From the NCBI RefSeq assembly GCF_947502415.1, contig NZ_CANMZV010000013.1, positions 62,001 through 126,000 of the forward strand: a stretch of DNA of 64,000 bases, in the 5' to 3' direction. Each line of letters starts with the position of its first letter. Position 1 is the first letter of the stretch. Under the pieces are notes generated by a model. The model was not told the DNA's origin and did not search any database. It saw only the letters and a list, made by a program, of their open reading frames with translations. Shown here one piece after another: positions 19,484-29,349 of the stretch. Origin of the DNA: an uncultured Photobacterium sp. GTDB taxonomy: Bacteria; Pseudomonadota; Gammaproteobacteria; Enterobacterales; Vibrionaceae. Both the position numbers and the translations under genes were made by a program.

Positions 19484-20851
19484 ATGAAAAAAACTTTGCT
19501 TGTATTTAGTGCATTGGCACTCGGCATCAGTTCTGTTATTACCCCAGCCACTGCTACTGCCGCACTTCCGCTTACTGTCAAGAATCAACAACTACCTAGC
19601 CTCGCCCCGATGTTGGAGCAGGTCACCCCTGCCGTTGTCAGCATTGCTGTAGAAGGCAAGCAGGTATCCTCACAGCGTATTCCTGAAACTTTCCGCTTTT
19701 TCTTCGGGCCAGAATTTCCGACAGAACAGCTTCGCGAACGACCATTCCGCGGGTTAGGTTCTGGAGTTATCGTTGATGCAACAAAAGGTTACATCGTTAC
19801 CAACCACCATGTAATTAATGGCGCCGATAAAATTCTGGTCCAGCTGCATGATGGCCGCGAAATAGCAGCCGAGCTAATCGGCAGTGACGAGATGTCCGAC
19901 ATCGCCCTGCTAAAATTGGAAAAAACCAAGAACCTGACGGCTATCGAGCTGGCTGACTCCGATAATCTGCGTGTCGGTGATTTTGCCGTCGCAATCGGTA
20001 ATCCGTTCGGTCTCGGCCAGACAGTCACCTCAGGGATCATTTCCGCCTTGGGACGCAGCGGCCTGAACATCGAAAACTTTGAGAACTTCATCCAGACCGA
20101 TGCCGCCATCAACAGCGGAAACTCAGGTGGTGCCCTGGTCAACCTCAACGGAGAACTAGTCGGTATTAATACCGCAATCCTTGGTCCGAACGGCGGCAAT
20201 GTCGGCATCGGTTTTGCCATCCCTGTCAATATGGTGAAAAACCTCACCGAGCAGATCCTGGAGTACGGCCAGGTCAAACGCGGCGTGCTCGGAGTCCTCG
20301 GCGGAAAACTAACACCCGAGCTAGCAGAGGCATTCGGCTATGAGACGAACCTTGGCGCCTTCATCAATCAGGTCATGCCGGGATCTGCGGCAGAAAAAGC
20401 AGGCCTGAAAGCCGGTGACATCATCGTGTCTGTTAACGGTAAGCAAATCCGAACCTTCAGCGAGCTACGGGCGAAAATTGCCACCTTAGGTGCAGGCAAG
20501 AAAGCAAGCCTGGGTATTGTCCGTGACGGCGATGAGAAAATCGTCAACGTCGTCCTGCAAGAAGCCACTCAAAATAAGGTCAAAGCCGATACGCTCCACC
20601 GCGGTTTGACCGGTGCTGAGTTTGCAAACACAACCACTGAAGACGATGCACAAGGAGTCAAAGTAACAGGCCTTGATGAGAAATCCATGGCAGCCCGCTA
20701 TGGCCTGCAAAAAGGTGACATTATTCTTGGCCTTAACCGTCAGCCAATTCGCAACCTTGGTGAACTGCGTAAGGCGCTGGATCAGCAACCAAACGTTCTG
20801 GCCCTCGAAATCAAACGCGGCAACAATATTCTTTATCTGATTATTCGCTAA
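19484..20851 (+). CDS. degQ: Periplasmic serine endoprotease DegQ (HtrA family)
   Basis: This is a periplasmic protease and chaperone that degrades misfolded envelope proteins. A signal peptide (cleavage near residues 26-27, ATA-ALP) is followed by a trypsin-like domain with catalytic H109, D139 and S214 (GNSGGAL), then two PDZ domains (about 260-350 and 365-455). The length of 455 residues equals E. coli DegQ. Unlike E. coli degQ it is preceded by a sigma-E-like promoter, so it may also fill the DegP role. It is followed by degS, the sigma-E pathway sensor protease. Confidence 0.95.
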   Translation: MKKTLLVFSALALGISSVITPATATAALPLTVKNQQLPSLAPMLEQVTPAVVSIAVEGKQVSSQRIPETFRFFFGPEFPTEQLRERPFRGLGSGVIVDATKGYIVTNHHVINGADKILVQLHDGREIAAELIGSDEMSDIALLKLEKTKNLTAIELADSDNLRVGDFAVAIGNPFGLGQTVTSGIISALGRSGLNIENFENFIQTDAAINSGNSGGALVNLNGELVGINTAILGPNGGNVGIGFAIPVNMVKNLTEQILEYGQVKRGVLGVLGGKLTPELAEAFGYETNLGAFINQVMPGSAAEKAGLKAGDIIVSVNGKQIRTFSELRAKIATLGAGKKASLGIVRDGDEKIVNVVLQEATQNKVKADTLHRGLTGAEFANTTTEDDAQGVKVTGLDEKSMAARYGLQKGDIILGLNRQPIRNLGELRKALDQQPNVLALEIKRGNNILYLIIR

Positions 20852-20868
20852 TCTACCAATCAGTAAAT

Positions 20869-20886
20869 CGGGCCTGCAAGGGCCCG
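20869..20886 (+). terminator. Stem-loop after degQ, weak terminator candidate
   Basis: CGGGCC-TGCAAG-GGCCCG forms a six-pair GC stem 18 bases beyond the degQ stop. The following sequence (CATTACCTT) is not a proper T-run, so it may attenuate or protect the 3' end rather than terminate fully. Confidence 0.45.
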
Positions 20887-21048
20887 CATTACCTTGCAAC
20901 GGACATTACTTCTAAACAGACATGCTTCTAAACGGATATAGCCTCTAACTGTGTAAGCTTCCCTATCTCCCTCTAAAAACCTCCCCCGACAGATTGGCGA
21001 TACCAATTTGCCCCACACGAGCACCACCTCCTAAGTACCTTGTTCTGT

Positions 21049-21077
21049 TTGGTATCCAAGCGCTGAAATGATATCCT
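21049..21077 (+). promoter_or_regulatory. Candidate promoter of degS
   Basis: TTGGTA (21049-21054), 17-base spacer, TATCCT (21072-21077), four of six matches in each hexamer. A CTTTAG-AAAAA-CTAAAG inverted repeat (21090-21106) lies just downstream of the predicted start. Confidence 0.4.
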
Positions 21078-21140
21078 CGTTTAGATTATCTTTAGAAAAA
21101 CTAAAGCGAACTCGCGCAATTTTGTTTCAGGGGTACAGGC

Positions 21141-22208
21141 ATGCTGGCTTTTATTAGTCGATCCATTCTACTTGGCGTCGTCACTGCTGTAGCTTTGCTT
21201 GCGATTTTTCCAGAACTTCGTACCCAAATGATCAAGCCTCCAGTAACATTGGCGCCGGTTGAAACCAACCAAACCCAGCTTTCCTTTAACTATGCAGTTC
21301 GCCGTGCTTCGCCAGCAGTCGTTAACATTTATAACCGCCGCTATAATGCCGAGGACCGCCTCAAGCTAAGCACCCAGGGGCTGGGCTCCGGCGTAATCAT
21401 GAGCGATAAAGGCTACATTGTTACCAACTACCACGTTGTGGCAGAAGCCGACCAGGTTATCGCCGCGCTACAAGATGGCCGGATTTTTACCGCCCAGCTT
21501 ATTGGTAAAGATCAGCGCACCGATATTGCCGTGTTAAAAATCCAGGCTGAAAACCTGCCGGTTATTCCCCTAAATCCTGATTATAAAGCCGCTGTCGGTG
21601 ATGTTGTTCTGGCGATCGGTAACCCTTACAACCTTGGTCAAACAACAACCTACGGCATCATTTCGGCGACAGGCAGATCCGGCATGAGTTTCTATGGCCG
21701 TCAGGATTTTCTGCAAACCGATGCGGCAATCAACGACGGTAATTCCGGGGGAGCCTTGGTTAACACCCGCGGTGAGCTGGTCGGGATCAATACCGCCTCC
21801 TTCCAGCAAGCGACCGATATCGAAACGTACGGGATTTCCTTTGCGATCCCCTACGAGTTAACCCAAAAGATCATGAACAAGCTGATTGCCGATGGACGAG
21901 TGATCCGCGGCTACATCGGGATCGAGGCAAGAGATATCAACCCGGTAATGGCACGATTGTATGATGCCGATCAGATCAGCGGAATCATCGTGATGGGGAT
22001 GGATCCGAATGGCCCAGCAGCTAAAGCAGGGTTCCAGGTTCAGGATATTTTGATTGAAATCGACGGCCAACCAGTGACCGACCGTCGCAATGTACTGGAT
22101 ATAGTTACCGAGCTACGCCCTGGTAACTATATCAATATGAAAGTCTTGAGAAACGGCCTGCCCGTGACGCTGTCCGTACTAATAGCTGACGAACCAAAGC
22201 GCTACTAA
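21141..22208 (+). CDS. degS: Inner-membrane site-1 protease DegS
   Basis: DegS senses unfolded outer-membrane proteins through its PDZ domain and makes the first cut in RseA, releasing sigma-E. The 355-residue product (355 in E. coli) has an N-terminal membrane anchor (about residues 5-24) rather than a cleaved signal, a protease domain with H98, D128 and S202 (GNSGGAL), and a single PDZ domain (about 255-350). One PDZ domain and the anchor distinguish it from DegQ. It may have its own promoter and ends at a shared terminator with murA. Confidence 0.96.
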   Translation: MLAFISRSILLGVVTAVALLAIFPELRTQMIKPPVTLAPVETNQTQLSFNYAVRRASPAVVNIYNRRYNAEDRLKLSTQGLGSGVIMSDKGYIVTNYHVVAEADQVIAALQDGRIFTAQLIGKDQRTDIAVLKIQAENLPVIPLNPDYKAAVGDVVLAIGNPYNLGQTTTYGIISATGRSGMSFYGRQDFLQTDAAINDGNSGGALVNTRGELVGINTASFQQATDIETYGISFAIPYELTQKIMNKLIADGRVIRGYIGIEARDINPVMARLYDADQISGIIVMGMDPNGPAAKAGFQVQDILIEIDGQPVTDRRNVLDIVTELRPGNYINMKVLRNGLPVTLSVLIADEPKRY

Positions 22209-22233
22209 GCTAAAACAACCTTGCTTCAGATAC

Positions 22234-22264
22234 AAAAAAACCAGCCCGCAGGCTGGTTTTTTTT
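22234..22264. terminator. Bidirectional terminator between degS and murA
   Basis: AAAAAAACCAGCC-CGCA-GGCTGGTTTTTTTT: a six-pair GC-rich stem flanked by A and T runs, placed between convergent degS and murA. Confidence 0.95.
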
Positions 22265-22272
22265 ATGATGCA

Positions 22273-23797
<1,525 letters not shown>

Positions 23798-23817
23798 AAG
23801 CTATCCTCTTTCGCAGC

Positions 23818-24129
23818 TCAATCAATACAAGCCGCTAACATTGATTCTACATGGCTCAGGCGTAGCAACGTTTTAAGCTGTTCCGGCACATTCAATAACA
23901 CCAACTCACAGCCTTTACTACGCAGCTGTTGATATACATGAAGCAACATCACCATGCCCGCAGAATCTACCCGAGCTAAAGCAGATAGATCGAGCGTTAC
24001 CTTGGCATCCCGTGGCATCCATTCATGTCGTTGCTGCCAAAAGGCTGGAACTGTGTCACGTTCCAGTTCCCCTGACAAGCAATAATAGCCATTTTCCTGA
24101 ACTCGCCACTCAATCTTTGGCTTAGTCAT
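23818..24129 (-). CDS. mlaB: MlaB, STAS-domain subunit of the Mla phospholipid ABC transporter
   Basis: MlaB is the cytoplasmic STAS protein that stabilises MlaF in the MlaFEDB complex. The ATG at 24129 follows GAGGAAAAAAACA, overlaps mlaC by eight bases and gives 103 residues. The open frame extends to 24165 but lacks support. The STAS signature LDLSALARVDSAGMVMLLHVY carries the conserved serine/threonine position near the helix start. This is the least conserved mla gene and the call relies partly on position. Confidence 0.92.
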   Translation of the reverse strand: MTKPKIEWRVQENGYYCLSGELERDTVPAFWQQRHEWMPRDAKVTLDLSALARVDSAGMVMLLHVYQQLRSKGCELVLLNVPEQLKTLLRLSHVESMLAACID

Positions 24130-24769
24130 TGTTTTTTTCCTCACGGCGAATCGGTTTCGCCGCAAGTTCTTTCAAGTTCACCGTCACCGCCTCAACACCG
24201 TCGGTACGCAACTGGCCGCTCCACTCACTCTGCTTGGTCGAGATCATGCTAACCCCTTCCGCCACCATATCGAAGCCCTGCCATTCATTGGTCTTCTTGT
24301 TCTTGCGAAGCTTGAAATCCAGACGAATCGGCGGGCGCTTGGTATCCAGAATGTCCACCCGAACCGACACAATAGAGCGGTTGGCCGGCACCGACTTCGG
24401 TGACTCAATCTTAATATCTTGCCCCGTATACTGAGTCAGTACCTGAGCGTAAGACGCCACCAGGTAATCCGTAAAAGCCGCAACAAAATCATTACGCTGC
24501 CCCTTAGTCGTTTTCTTCAGCTGAGGGCCCAACACCTTGTATGCCGCATAGCGTGCATTGATATAAGGAAGCAGTTCCTGCTTCACAACGTCACGCAGCA
24601 GTTCCGGATTTTGCTGAATCTGGGGCTGCTCTGACTTCAGGCGCGCGAAAGTCAATTGAGACACCTCTTGCATCATCAGGTAAGGGTCAGTTTTATCGAT
24701 ACTGGCCGCCTGAGCAAACAGCGGTAACGACAATAGCATCAACAGTACAAATCGAACGAGTTTCATCAT
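24122..24769 (-). CDS. mlaC: MlaC, periplasmic phospholipid-binding shuttle protein
   Basis: MlaC ferries phospholipids between the outer-membrane MlaA-porin complex and MlaFEDB. A Sec signal (about residues 1-22, ending FAQA) is followed by the MlaC fold with DPYLMMQEVSQLTFARLK, RNDFVAAFTDYLVASYAQVL and the conserved KTNEWQGFDMVAEGVSMI. Length is 215 residues (211 in E. coli). Two adjacent ATGs (24769 and 24766) are possible, and the GGGGG site favours the second slightly. It sits between mlaD and mlaB. Confidence 0.94.
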   Translation of the reverse strand: MMKLVRFVLLMLLSLPLFAQAASIDKTDPYLMMQEVSQLTFARLKSEQPQIQQNPELLRDVVKQELLPYINARYAAYKVLGPQLKKTTKGQRNDFVAAFTDYLVASYAQVLTQYTGQDIKIESPKSVPANRSIVSVRVDILDTKRPPIRLDFKLRKNKKTNEWQGFDMVAEGVSMISTKQSEWSGQLRTDGVEAVTVNLKELAAKPIRREEKNND

Positions 24770-24775
24770 ATCCCC

Positions 24776-25255
24776 CTATTTTTCACTATCACCGCCGATG
24801 CTATACAGCACCTGACCAATCATATCTTCCAGTACCAAGGCCGACTTAGTGTCCTCAATCAGATCACCATCACCCAGCATTTCAATATCCTCATCGATGA
24901 AACCCGGCCGAATACCCAGGTACTGCTCACCCAGCAAGCCCGATGTCAGGATCGCTGCCGAACTGGTTTCCGGGAAGTAGCCATATTTCTTATCGATTGC
25001 GAGTGTCACAACCGGCGTATAGCTCTCCGTATCCAAATTAATTGCAGTAATTTTACCTACTGTAACGCCACCAACCTTAATTGGCGAACGTACTTTCAGC
25101 CCGCCGATATTATCGAAGTGCGCTTGAAGGATATAAGAGTCATTTCCTCCGATGCTTTGCACATCAGCGACTTTAAAGACCAGTACCAACAAGGCAGCAA
25201 AACCAGCAATAACAAAGCTGCCAACCCACAATTCTAATTTCTTAATCTGTTGCAT
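24776..25255 (-). CDS. mlaD: MlaD, MCE-domain substrate-binding subunit of the Mla transporter
   Basis: MlaD forms the periplasmic hexameric ring that passes phospholipid through the Mla ABC transporter. It has one N-terminal membrane helix (about residues 10-27) and an MCE domain (about 38-115) with FDNIGGLKVRSPIKVGGVTVGKI and GLLGEQYLGI. At 159 residues it is shorter than E. coli MlaD (183), the difference being the variable C-terminal tail. It is separated from mlaC by six bases. Confidence 0.95.
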   Translation of the reverse strand: MQQIKKLELWVGSFVIAGFAALLVLVFKVADVQSIGGNDSYILQAHFDNIGGLKVRSPIKVGGVTVGKITAINLDTESYTPVVTLAIDKKYGYFPETSSAAILTSGLLGEQYLGIRPGFIDEDIEMLGDGDLIEDTKSALVLEDMIGQVLYSIGGDSEK

Positions 25256-25295
25256 CCGTTAATATCCCAACGTTCCGTTCGTGTGTTACCGCTTG

Positions 25296-26078
25296 TTAAT
25301 TGCCGAACATCAAAGCTGTCAGCACAAAATCCAATCCCAAAACTGCCAAGGACGAGTTCACCACCGTATTGGTTGTCGCCCGGCTGATCCCTTCCGAAGT
25401 CGGAACCGCATCATAACCGTTAAACACCGCAATCCAGGTTACCGTAATGGCAAACACGACTGACTTGATAATACTGTTGATAACGTCATAACCCAGTTCA
25501 ACCGATGACTGCATCACCGACCAAAAACTGCCATGATCGATCCCTTTCCAGTCGACCCCGACCAGCTGACCGCCCCAAATCCCGACGGCACAGAACAGCA
25601 AAGACAGCAAAGGCATAGAAATTACCCCGGCCCAAAAACGAGGGGCAATGACCCGGCGCAGCGGATCTACCGCCATCATTTCCATGCTCGACAGCTGCTC
25701 GGTCGCCTTCATCAACCCGATCTCCGCAGTCAGCGCCGAACCTGCCCGGCCAGCAAACAGCAAAGCAGTCACTACCGGCCCCAGTTCACGCAAAAGCGAC
25801 AATGCCACCATCTGTCCCAAACTGGTTTCCGCACCAAAATCAATCAGGACGATATAGCCCTGCAGGCTTAATACCATGCCGATAAATAGCCCAGATACCA
25901 AAATAATGGCAATCGAGAGTACACCGACCGAGTAAAGCTGCCTGATCAGCAGCGGAAACATTTTCTTCGGCTGTGGCTTGCTAACCAACGCCCCGTAAAG
26001 CAATAAACTTGCGCGACCTACCGTCTGGCACTTATCGATCCCCCGGCGTCCCTGTCGCGCAATAAAATCCGCAATCAT
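25296..26078 (-). CDS. mlaE: MlaE, permease of the Mla phospholipid ABC transporter
   Basis: MlaE is the membrane permease of MlaFEDB. The product closely resembles E. coli Mla[15 protein letters not shown], the long [34 protein letters not shown] loop that couples to the ATPase, and the [19 protein letters not shown] end. The ATG at 26078 gives 260 residues as in E. coli. A TTG at 26087 is a possible alternative. Unlike in E. coli, the gap from the mlaF stop is large (about 86 bases) and contains a hairpin. Confidence 0.95.
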   Translation of the reverse strand: MIADFIARQGRRGIDKCQTVGRASLLLYGALVSKPQPKKMFPLLIRQLYSVGVLSIAIILVSGLFIGMVLSLQGYIVLIDFGAETSLGQMVALSLLRELGPVVTALLFAGRAGSALTAEIGLMKATEQLSSMEMMAVDPLRRVIAPRFWAGVISMPLLSLLFCAVGIWGGQLVGVDWKGIDHGSFWSVMQSSVELGYDVINSIIKSVVFAITVTWIAVFNGYDAVPTSEGISRATTNTVVNSSLAVLGLDFVLTALMFGN

Positions 26079-26129
26079 TATTGTCAATAACCCTATTAAC
26101 TAGTGTATGCCTGCTCGGCAACTTTATGT

Positions 26130-26150
26130 GCGCTACCTCCCCGGTAACGC
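26130..26150 (-). promoter_or_regulatory. Intercistronic hairpin between mlaF and mlaE
   Basis: On the minus strand GCGTTACC-GGGGA-GGTAGCGC forms an eight-pair stem with one wobble pair. No T-run follows, so it is not a typical terminator. A role in mRNA processing or stability is possible but unproven. Confidence 0.5.
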
Positions 26151-26164
26151 TATTGTGTGGCTGT

Positions 26165-26980
26165 TCACTCCGTCTCGGCGGTGCCGAACAGGTCCTCTGA
26201 AATACCACAGGCCGGAAACTTAAAAGGAACCGGGCCATCAGCCGCCCCATCCAAAAACTGGCGGATCTGCGGATCTGGATCTGCCCTGAGCTCGTCAGGC
26301 GTCCCCTGTCCGATGACCTTGCCACCGGACAACAGGTAGACATGATCGGCAATACTCATCACCTCTGGAACATCATGCGAAACAATCACCGATGTGATTC
26401 CCAGAGCCTGATTAAGGCTTCGGATCAGTGTCACCAAAACACCCATGGTGATCGGATCCTGACCGACGAAAGGCTCATCGTACATAATCATATCGGGATC
26501 CAGGGCTATCGCTCTAGCCAAAGCTGCTCGCCGTGCCATGCCACCAGACAGCTCATTAGGCATCAACTGTGCCGCACCGCGCAATCCCACAGCCTCCAGT
26601 TTAAGCAACACCAAAGTACGCAGCAGTTCTTCCGGCAGATCTGTGTGCTCCCGAAGCGGGAACGCAACATTGTCAAACACAGTCATGTCCGTAAACAATG
26701 CACCGGACTGGAACAACATACTCATCCTGTTACGAGCCTGATACAGCTCGCTTCGTTTCAGCGACGGAATATTCCAGTGCTCAAACCATACTTCACCACT
26801 ATCTGGCAGGATCTGACCGCCAATTAACCGTAGCAAAGTTGTCTTTCCGATCCCTGAGGGGCCCATAATGGCCGTGACCTTTCCCTTGGGCACATCCAAT
26901 GATACATCATCAAAAATCTTGCGGTCGCCCCGCGAAAACGTCATGTTTTTGATTGAAACTAGCGCTTCAGTCGGTTCCAT
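26165..26980 (-). CDS. mlaF: MlaF, ATPase of the Mla phospholipid ABC transporter
   Basis: MlaF is the cytoplasmic ATPase driving phospholipid transport. It has Walker A GPSGIGKTT, the ABC signature LSGGMARRAA, Walker B MIMYDEPFVGQDP and the H-loop VIVSHDVPE. I place the start at 26980 (MEPTEAL, 271 residues) because the AGG site lies six bases ahead, while the in-frame ATG at 26986 directly abuts it. It is the first gene of mlaFEDCB-ibaG-murA, with a promoter at 27088-27116. Confidence 0.95.
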   Translation of the reverse strand: MEPTEALVSIKNMTFSRGDRKIFDDVSLDVPKGKVTAIMGPSGIGKTTLLRLIGGQILPDSGEVWFEHWNIPSLKRSELYQARNRMSMLFQSGALFTDMTVFDNVAFPLREHTDLPEELLRTLVLLKLEAVGLRGAAQLMPNELSGGMARRAALARAIALDPDMIMYDEPFVGQDPITMGVLVTLIRSLNQALGITSVIVSHDVPEVMSIADHVYLLSGGKVIGQGTPDELRADPDPQIRQFLDGAADGPVPFKFPACGISEDLFGTAETE

Positions 26981-27397
26981 AGCCATCCTGTCGGCCGCTC
27001 AGCCTTCTGTTATTTTCGGCGCCTCCAATACAAGAAGGCCGATATCATGAAGATAATTAGTCTGGTCTGTTAACCACTAAAAAATCGATCATAAGTACAT
27101 TACGCAGCCAACTCAAGACAAACACTGTAAGAACTCTGTAATTTCCGGCCTGTAACCTGCGTCAAACGCACCTCGTGTGAAAATTCTACTCAGCGAGTAG
27201 ACCAAGCCGTTAATGAGTCACAATGGGCTAAAATCCATCATGATGCATGAACTAAGCTTTGTTGATGATGACCACTTGCAACAGGAACAGCCCACTTCGA
27301 TTAAATTGTCTCTGCTTTTTCTTTCTTTTTAGTCAATGAACCGTCAAAATTGTCCTCTTAACTTCTTTACTAAAGATTTACGACAAAAGGGATAAGA
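26981..27397. other. Divergent regulatory region between mlaF and the antiporter gene
   Basis: About 417 bases without a supported gene. It contains a good minus-strand promoter for mla (27088-27116) and a CTACTC-AGC-GAGTAG inverted repeat (27186-27200). I could not assign a confident plus-strand promoter for the 11-gene run that starts at 27398. A 19-codon open frame at 27336-27395 has no ribosome site and is not called. Confidence 0.75.
27088..27116 (-). promoter_or_regulatory. Sigma-70 promoter of mlaFEDCB-ibaG-murA
   Basis: Minus-strand TTGAGT (27116-27111), 17-base spacer, TATGAT (27093-27088): four and five matches to consensus with ideal spacing. The start would be near 27081, about 100 bases before mlaF. 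Confidence 0.7.
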
Positions 27398-28363
27398 ATG
27401 CTCGAAGCCATTGTGTTGCTCTGTATCGGTTTAGCCTTACTGGTATGGAGTGCGGACCGACTTGTTTTTGGCGCAGCCGCGCTGGCGAAAAACCTGGGCG
27501 TAACGCCATTGGTCATTGGTATGACTATTTTGGCTATGGGCTCTTCAGCTCCCGAGATGATGGTTTCTGCCACCGCAGCCCTGAGCGGTAAAACAGACAC
27601 CGCCGTCGGTAACGTACTTGGTTCGAATATTGCCAATATTGCGCTTATCCTCGGTCTGACAGCCCTGATAAAACCGCTGGCAATCAGCTCTGCGATAATC
27701 CGCCGCGAACTGCCGATTATGCTGGGGGTAACCTTGGTCGCAGGCTTCCTGCTATGGGATAACTACCTGGGCTTCCAAGAGGGAATCCTGCTTGTTGCGC
27801 TGTTTGTTATCTTCCTGCTTACCATGCTCAAAATCAGCCGCCAGGAGAAAGCGTCCGGCGATATCCTGGCTGAAGAGCAAGAATCAGAAATCCCTGACGG
27901 GGTCAGCAATATGGCCGCTTCGGTTTGGGTTGTAATTGGCCTTATCCTACTGCCGTACGCAGCGAATATGCTGGTTGACTCGGCAGTTACTATCGCCAAG
28001 TTCTTTGGTATGAGCGATTTGGTGATCGGCCTGACCATCATTGCTATTGGTACTAGCTTGCCAGAACTGGCGGCATCAATTGCCAGTATCTATAAAAATG
28101 AAGATGATATGGCCGTCGGTAACATTATCGGCTCCAACGTATTCAATATCCTGGCCGTTATGGGGATTCCTGGCCTGCTCAACCCGTCCGTGCTCAGCCC
28201 GCTGGCGATGGGCCGTGACTTCTATGTAATGTTAGGCGTTTCCATTTTGCTACTGATCATGGCACTAGGAAAGCGTCGCCAAATCAATCGTGTAGAAGGT
28301 TCACTTCTCGTTTGCTGCTTTATCGCCTATCAAGGTTATCTGTTTTATAATCTAGCGGCTTAA
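27398..28363 (+). CDS. yrbG: Calcium/sodium antiporter family protein (YrbG-like)
   Basis: This inner-membrane protein of the Na+/Ca2+ exchanger superfamily has about ten transmembrane segments in two inverted repeats. Each repeat carries the alpha-motif: GMTILAMGSSAPEM with VGNVLGSNIANI in the first, GLTIIAIGTSLPEL with VGNIIGSNVFNI in the second. At 321 residues it matches E. coli YrbG (325). An AAAAGGG ribosome site precedes the ATG. It heads the kds-lpt-rpoN run as in E. coli, though its transported ion in vivo is not settled. Confidence 0.93.
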   Translation: MLEAIVLLCIGLALLVWSADRLVFGAAALAKNLGVTPLVIGMTILAMGSSAPEMMVSATAALSGKTDTAVGNVLGSNIANIALILGLTALIKPLAISSAIIRRELPIMLGVTLVAGFLLWDNYLGFQEGILLVALFVIFLLTMLKISRQEKASGDILAEEQESEIPDGVSNMAASVWVVIGLILLPYAANMLVDSAVTIAKFFGMSDLVIGLTIIAIGTSLPELAASIASIYKNEDDMAVGNIIGSNVFNILAVMGIPGLLNPSVLSPLAMGRDFYVMLGVSILLLIMALGKRRQINRVEGSLLVCCFIAYQGYLFYNLAA

Positions 28364-28377
28364 CGGAGGCCAACACC

Positions 28378-29349
28378 ATGTCAGACACGTTTGATTATTG
28401 CGATTACGGTCGCAAAGTTATTGAAATTGAAGCAGAAGCACTACAGAAACTTACTCAGTACATTAACGGCAGTTTCAATGAAGCTTGTCACCAGATAGCA
28501 AGCTGTACCGGTAAAGTTATTGTGATGGGAATGGGTAAATCTGGCCATATCGGCAATAAAATTGCCGCGACCCTGGCTAGCACCGGCACCCCGTCTTTCT
28601 TTGTTCACCCAGGTGAAGCCAGCCATGGCGATTTGGGTATGATCAAAAAAGGCGATGTCGTCCTGGCAATTTCTAACTCCGGCGAAGCCTCAGAAATTCT
28701 GACCCTGCTTCCGGTAATCAAACGTCTGGGCATCCCGCTAATCAGCATGACGGGCAAACCCGAGTCAAGCATGGCAAAACTTGCACAAATCCACCTTCAG
28801 ATCACCGTTGCACAAGAAGCCTGTCCGCTAAATCTGGCTCCGACATCCAGTACCACAGCCACATTGGCCATGGGTGATGCTCTGGCGATTGCACTAATGC
28901 AAGCCCGTGGCTTTACTGCCGATGATTTCGCACTGTCCCATCCTGGTGGTGCACTGGGACGTAAACTGCTGCTCCGCATTGCTGACGTAATGCACACCGG
29001 CGACATGCTGCCGATTGTCACTGAAGATGCAACCATCAAAGATGCCCTGCTGGAAGTTTCCCGCAAAGGGCTGGGCATGACTGCGATTGTCGACGCCGAG
29101 CAAAAGCTCAGCGGGATCTTCACCGATGGCGACCTGCGTCGTCTGCTGGATAACCGTACCGATATCCACACAACGTCTATCGGTGAGGTAATGACCCGTA
29201 ACCCGGCAATCATCGAACCACAGCTACTGGCAGCCGAAGGACTCAAACAGATGGAAGATCGTAAGATTAACGGACTGCTAGTCACCGAAGGCCAACAGCT
29301 GGTTGGAGCTCTGAATATGCATGATCTATTGAAAGCTGGGGTAATGTAA
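28378..29349 (+). CDS. kdsD: D-arabinose 5-phosphate isomerase KdsD
   Basis: KdsD interconverts ribulose 5-phosphate and arabinose 5-phosphate, the first step of Kdo synthesis for LPS. An N-terminal SIS domain (GMGKSGHIGNKIAATLASTGTPSFFVHPGEASHGDLG, about residues 43-85) is followed by two CBS domains (about 205-320). Length is 323 residues (328 in E. coli). The stop overlaps the kdsC start by one base (TAATG), so the two Kdo-pathway enzymes are coupled. Confidence 0.96.
   Translation: MSDTFDYCDYGRKVIEIEAEALQKLTQYINGSFNEACHQIASCTGKVIVMGMGKSGHIGNKIAATLASTGTPSFFVHPGEASHGDLGMIKKGDVVLAISNSGEASEILTLLPVIKRLGIPLISMTGKPESSMAKLAQIHLQITVAQEACPLNLAPTSSTTATLAMGDALAIALMQARGFTADDFALSHPGGALGRKLLLRIADVMHTGDMLPIVTEDATIKDALLEVSRKGLGMTAIVDAEQKLSGIFTDGDLRRLLDNRTDIHTTSIGEVMTRNPAIIEPQLLAAEGLKQMEDRKINGLLVTEGQQLVGALNMHDLLKAGVM

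Noticed and set aside
27336-27395. A 19-codon open frame ending two bases before the antiporter gene
   Set aside because: It resembles a leader peptide by position, but no Shine-Dalgarno precedes it and the coding content is unremarkable.
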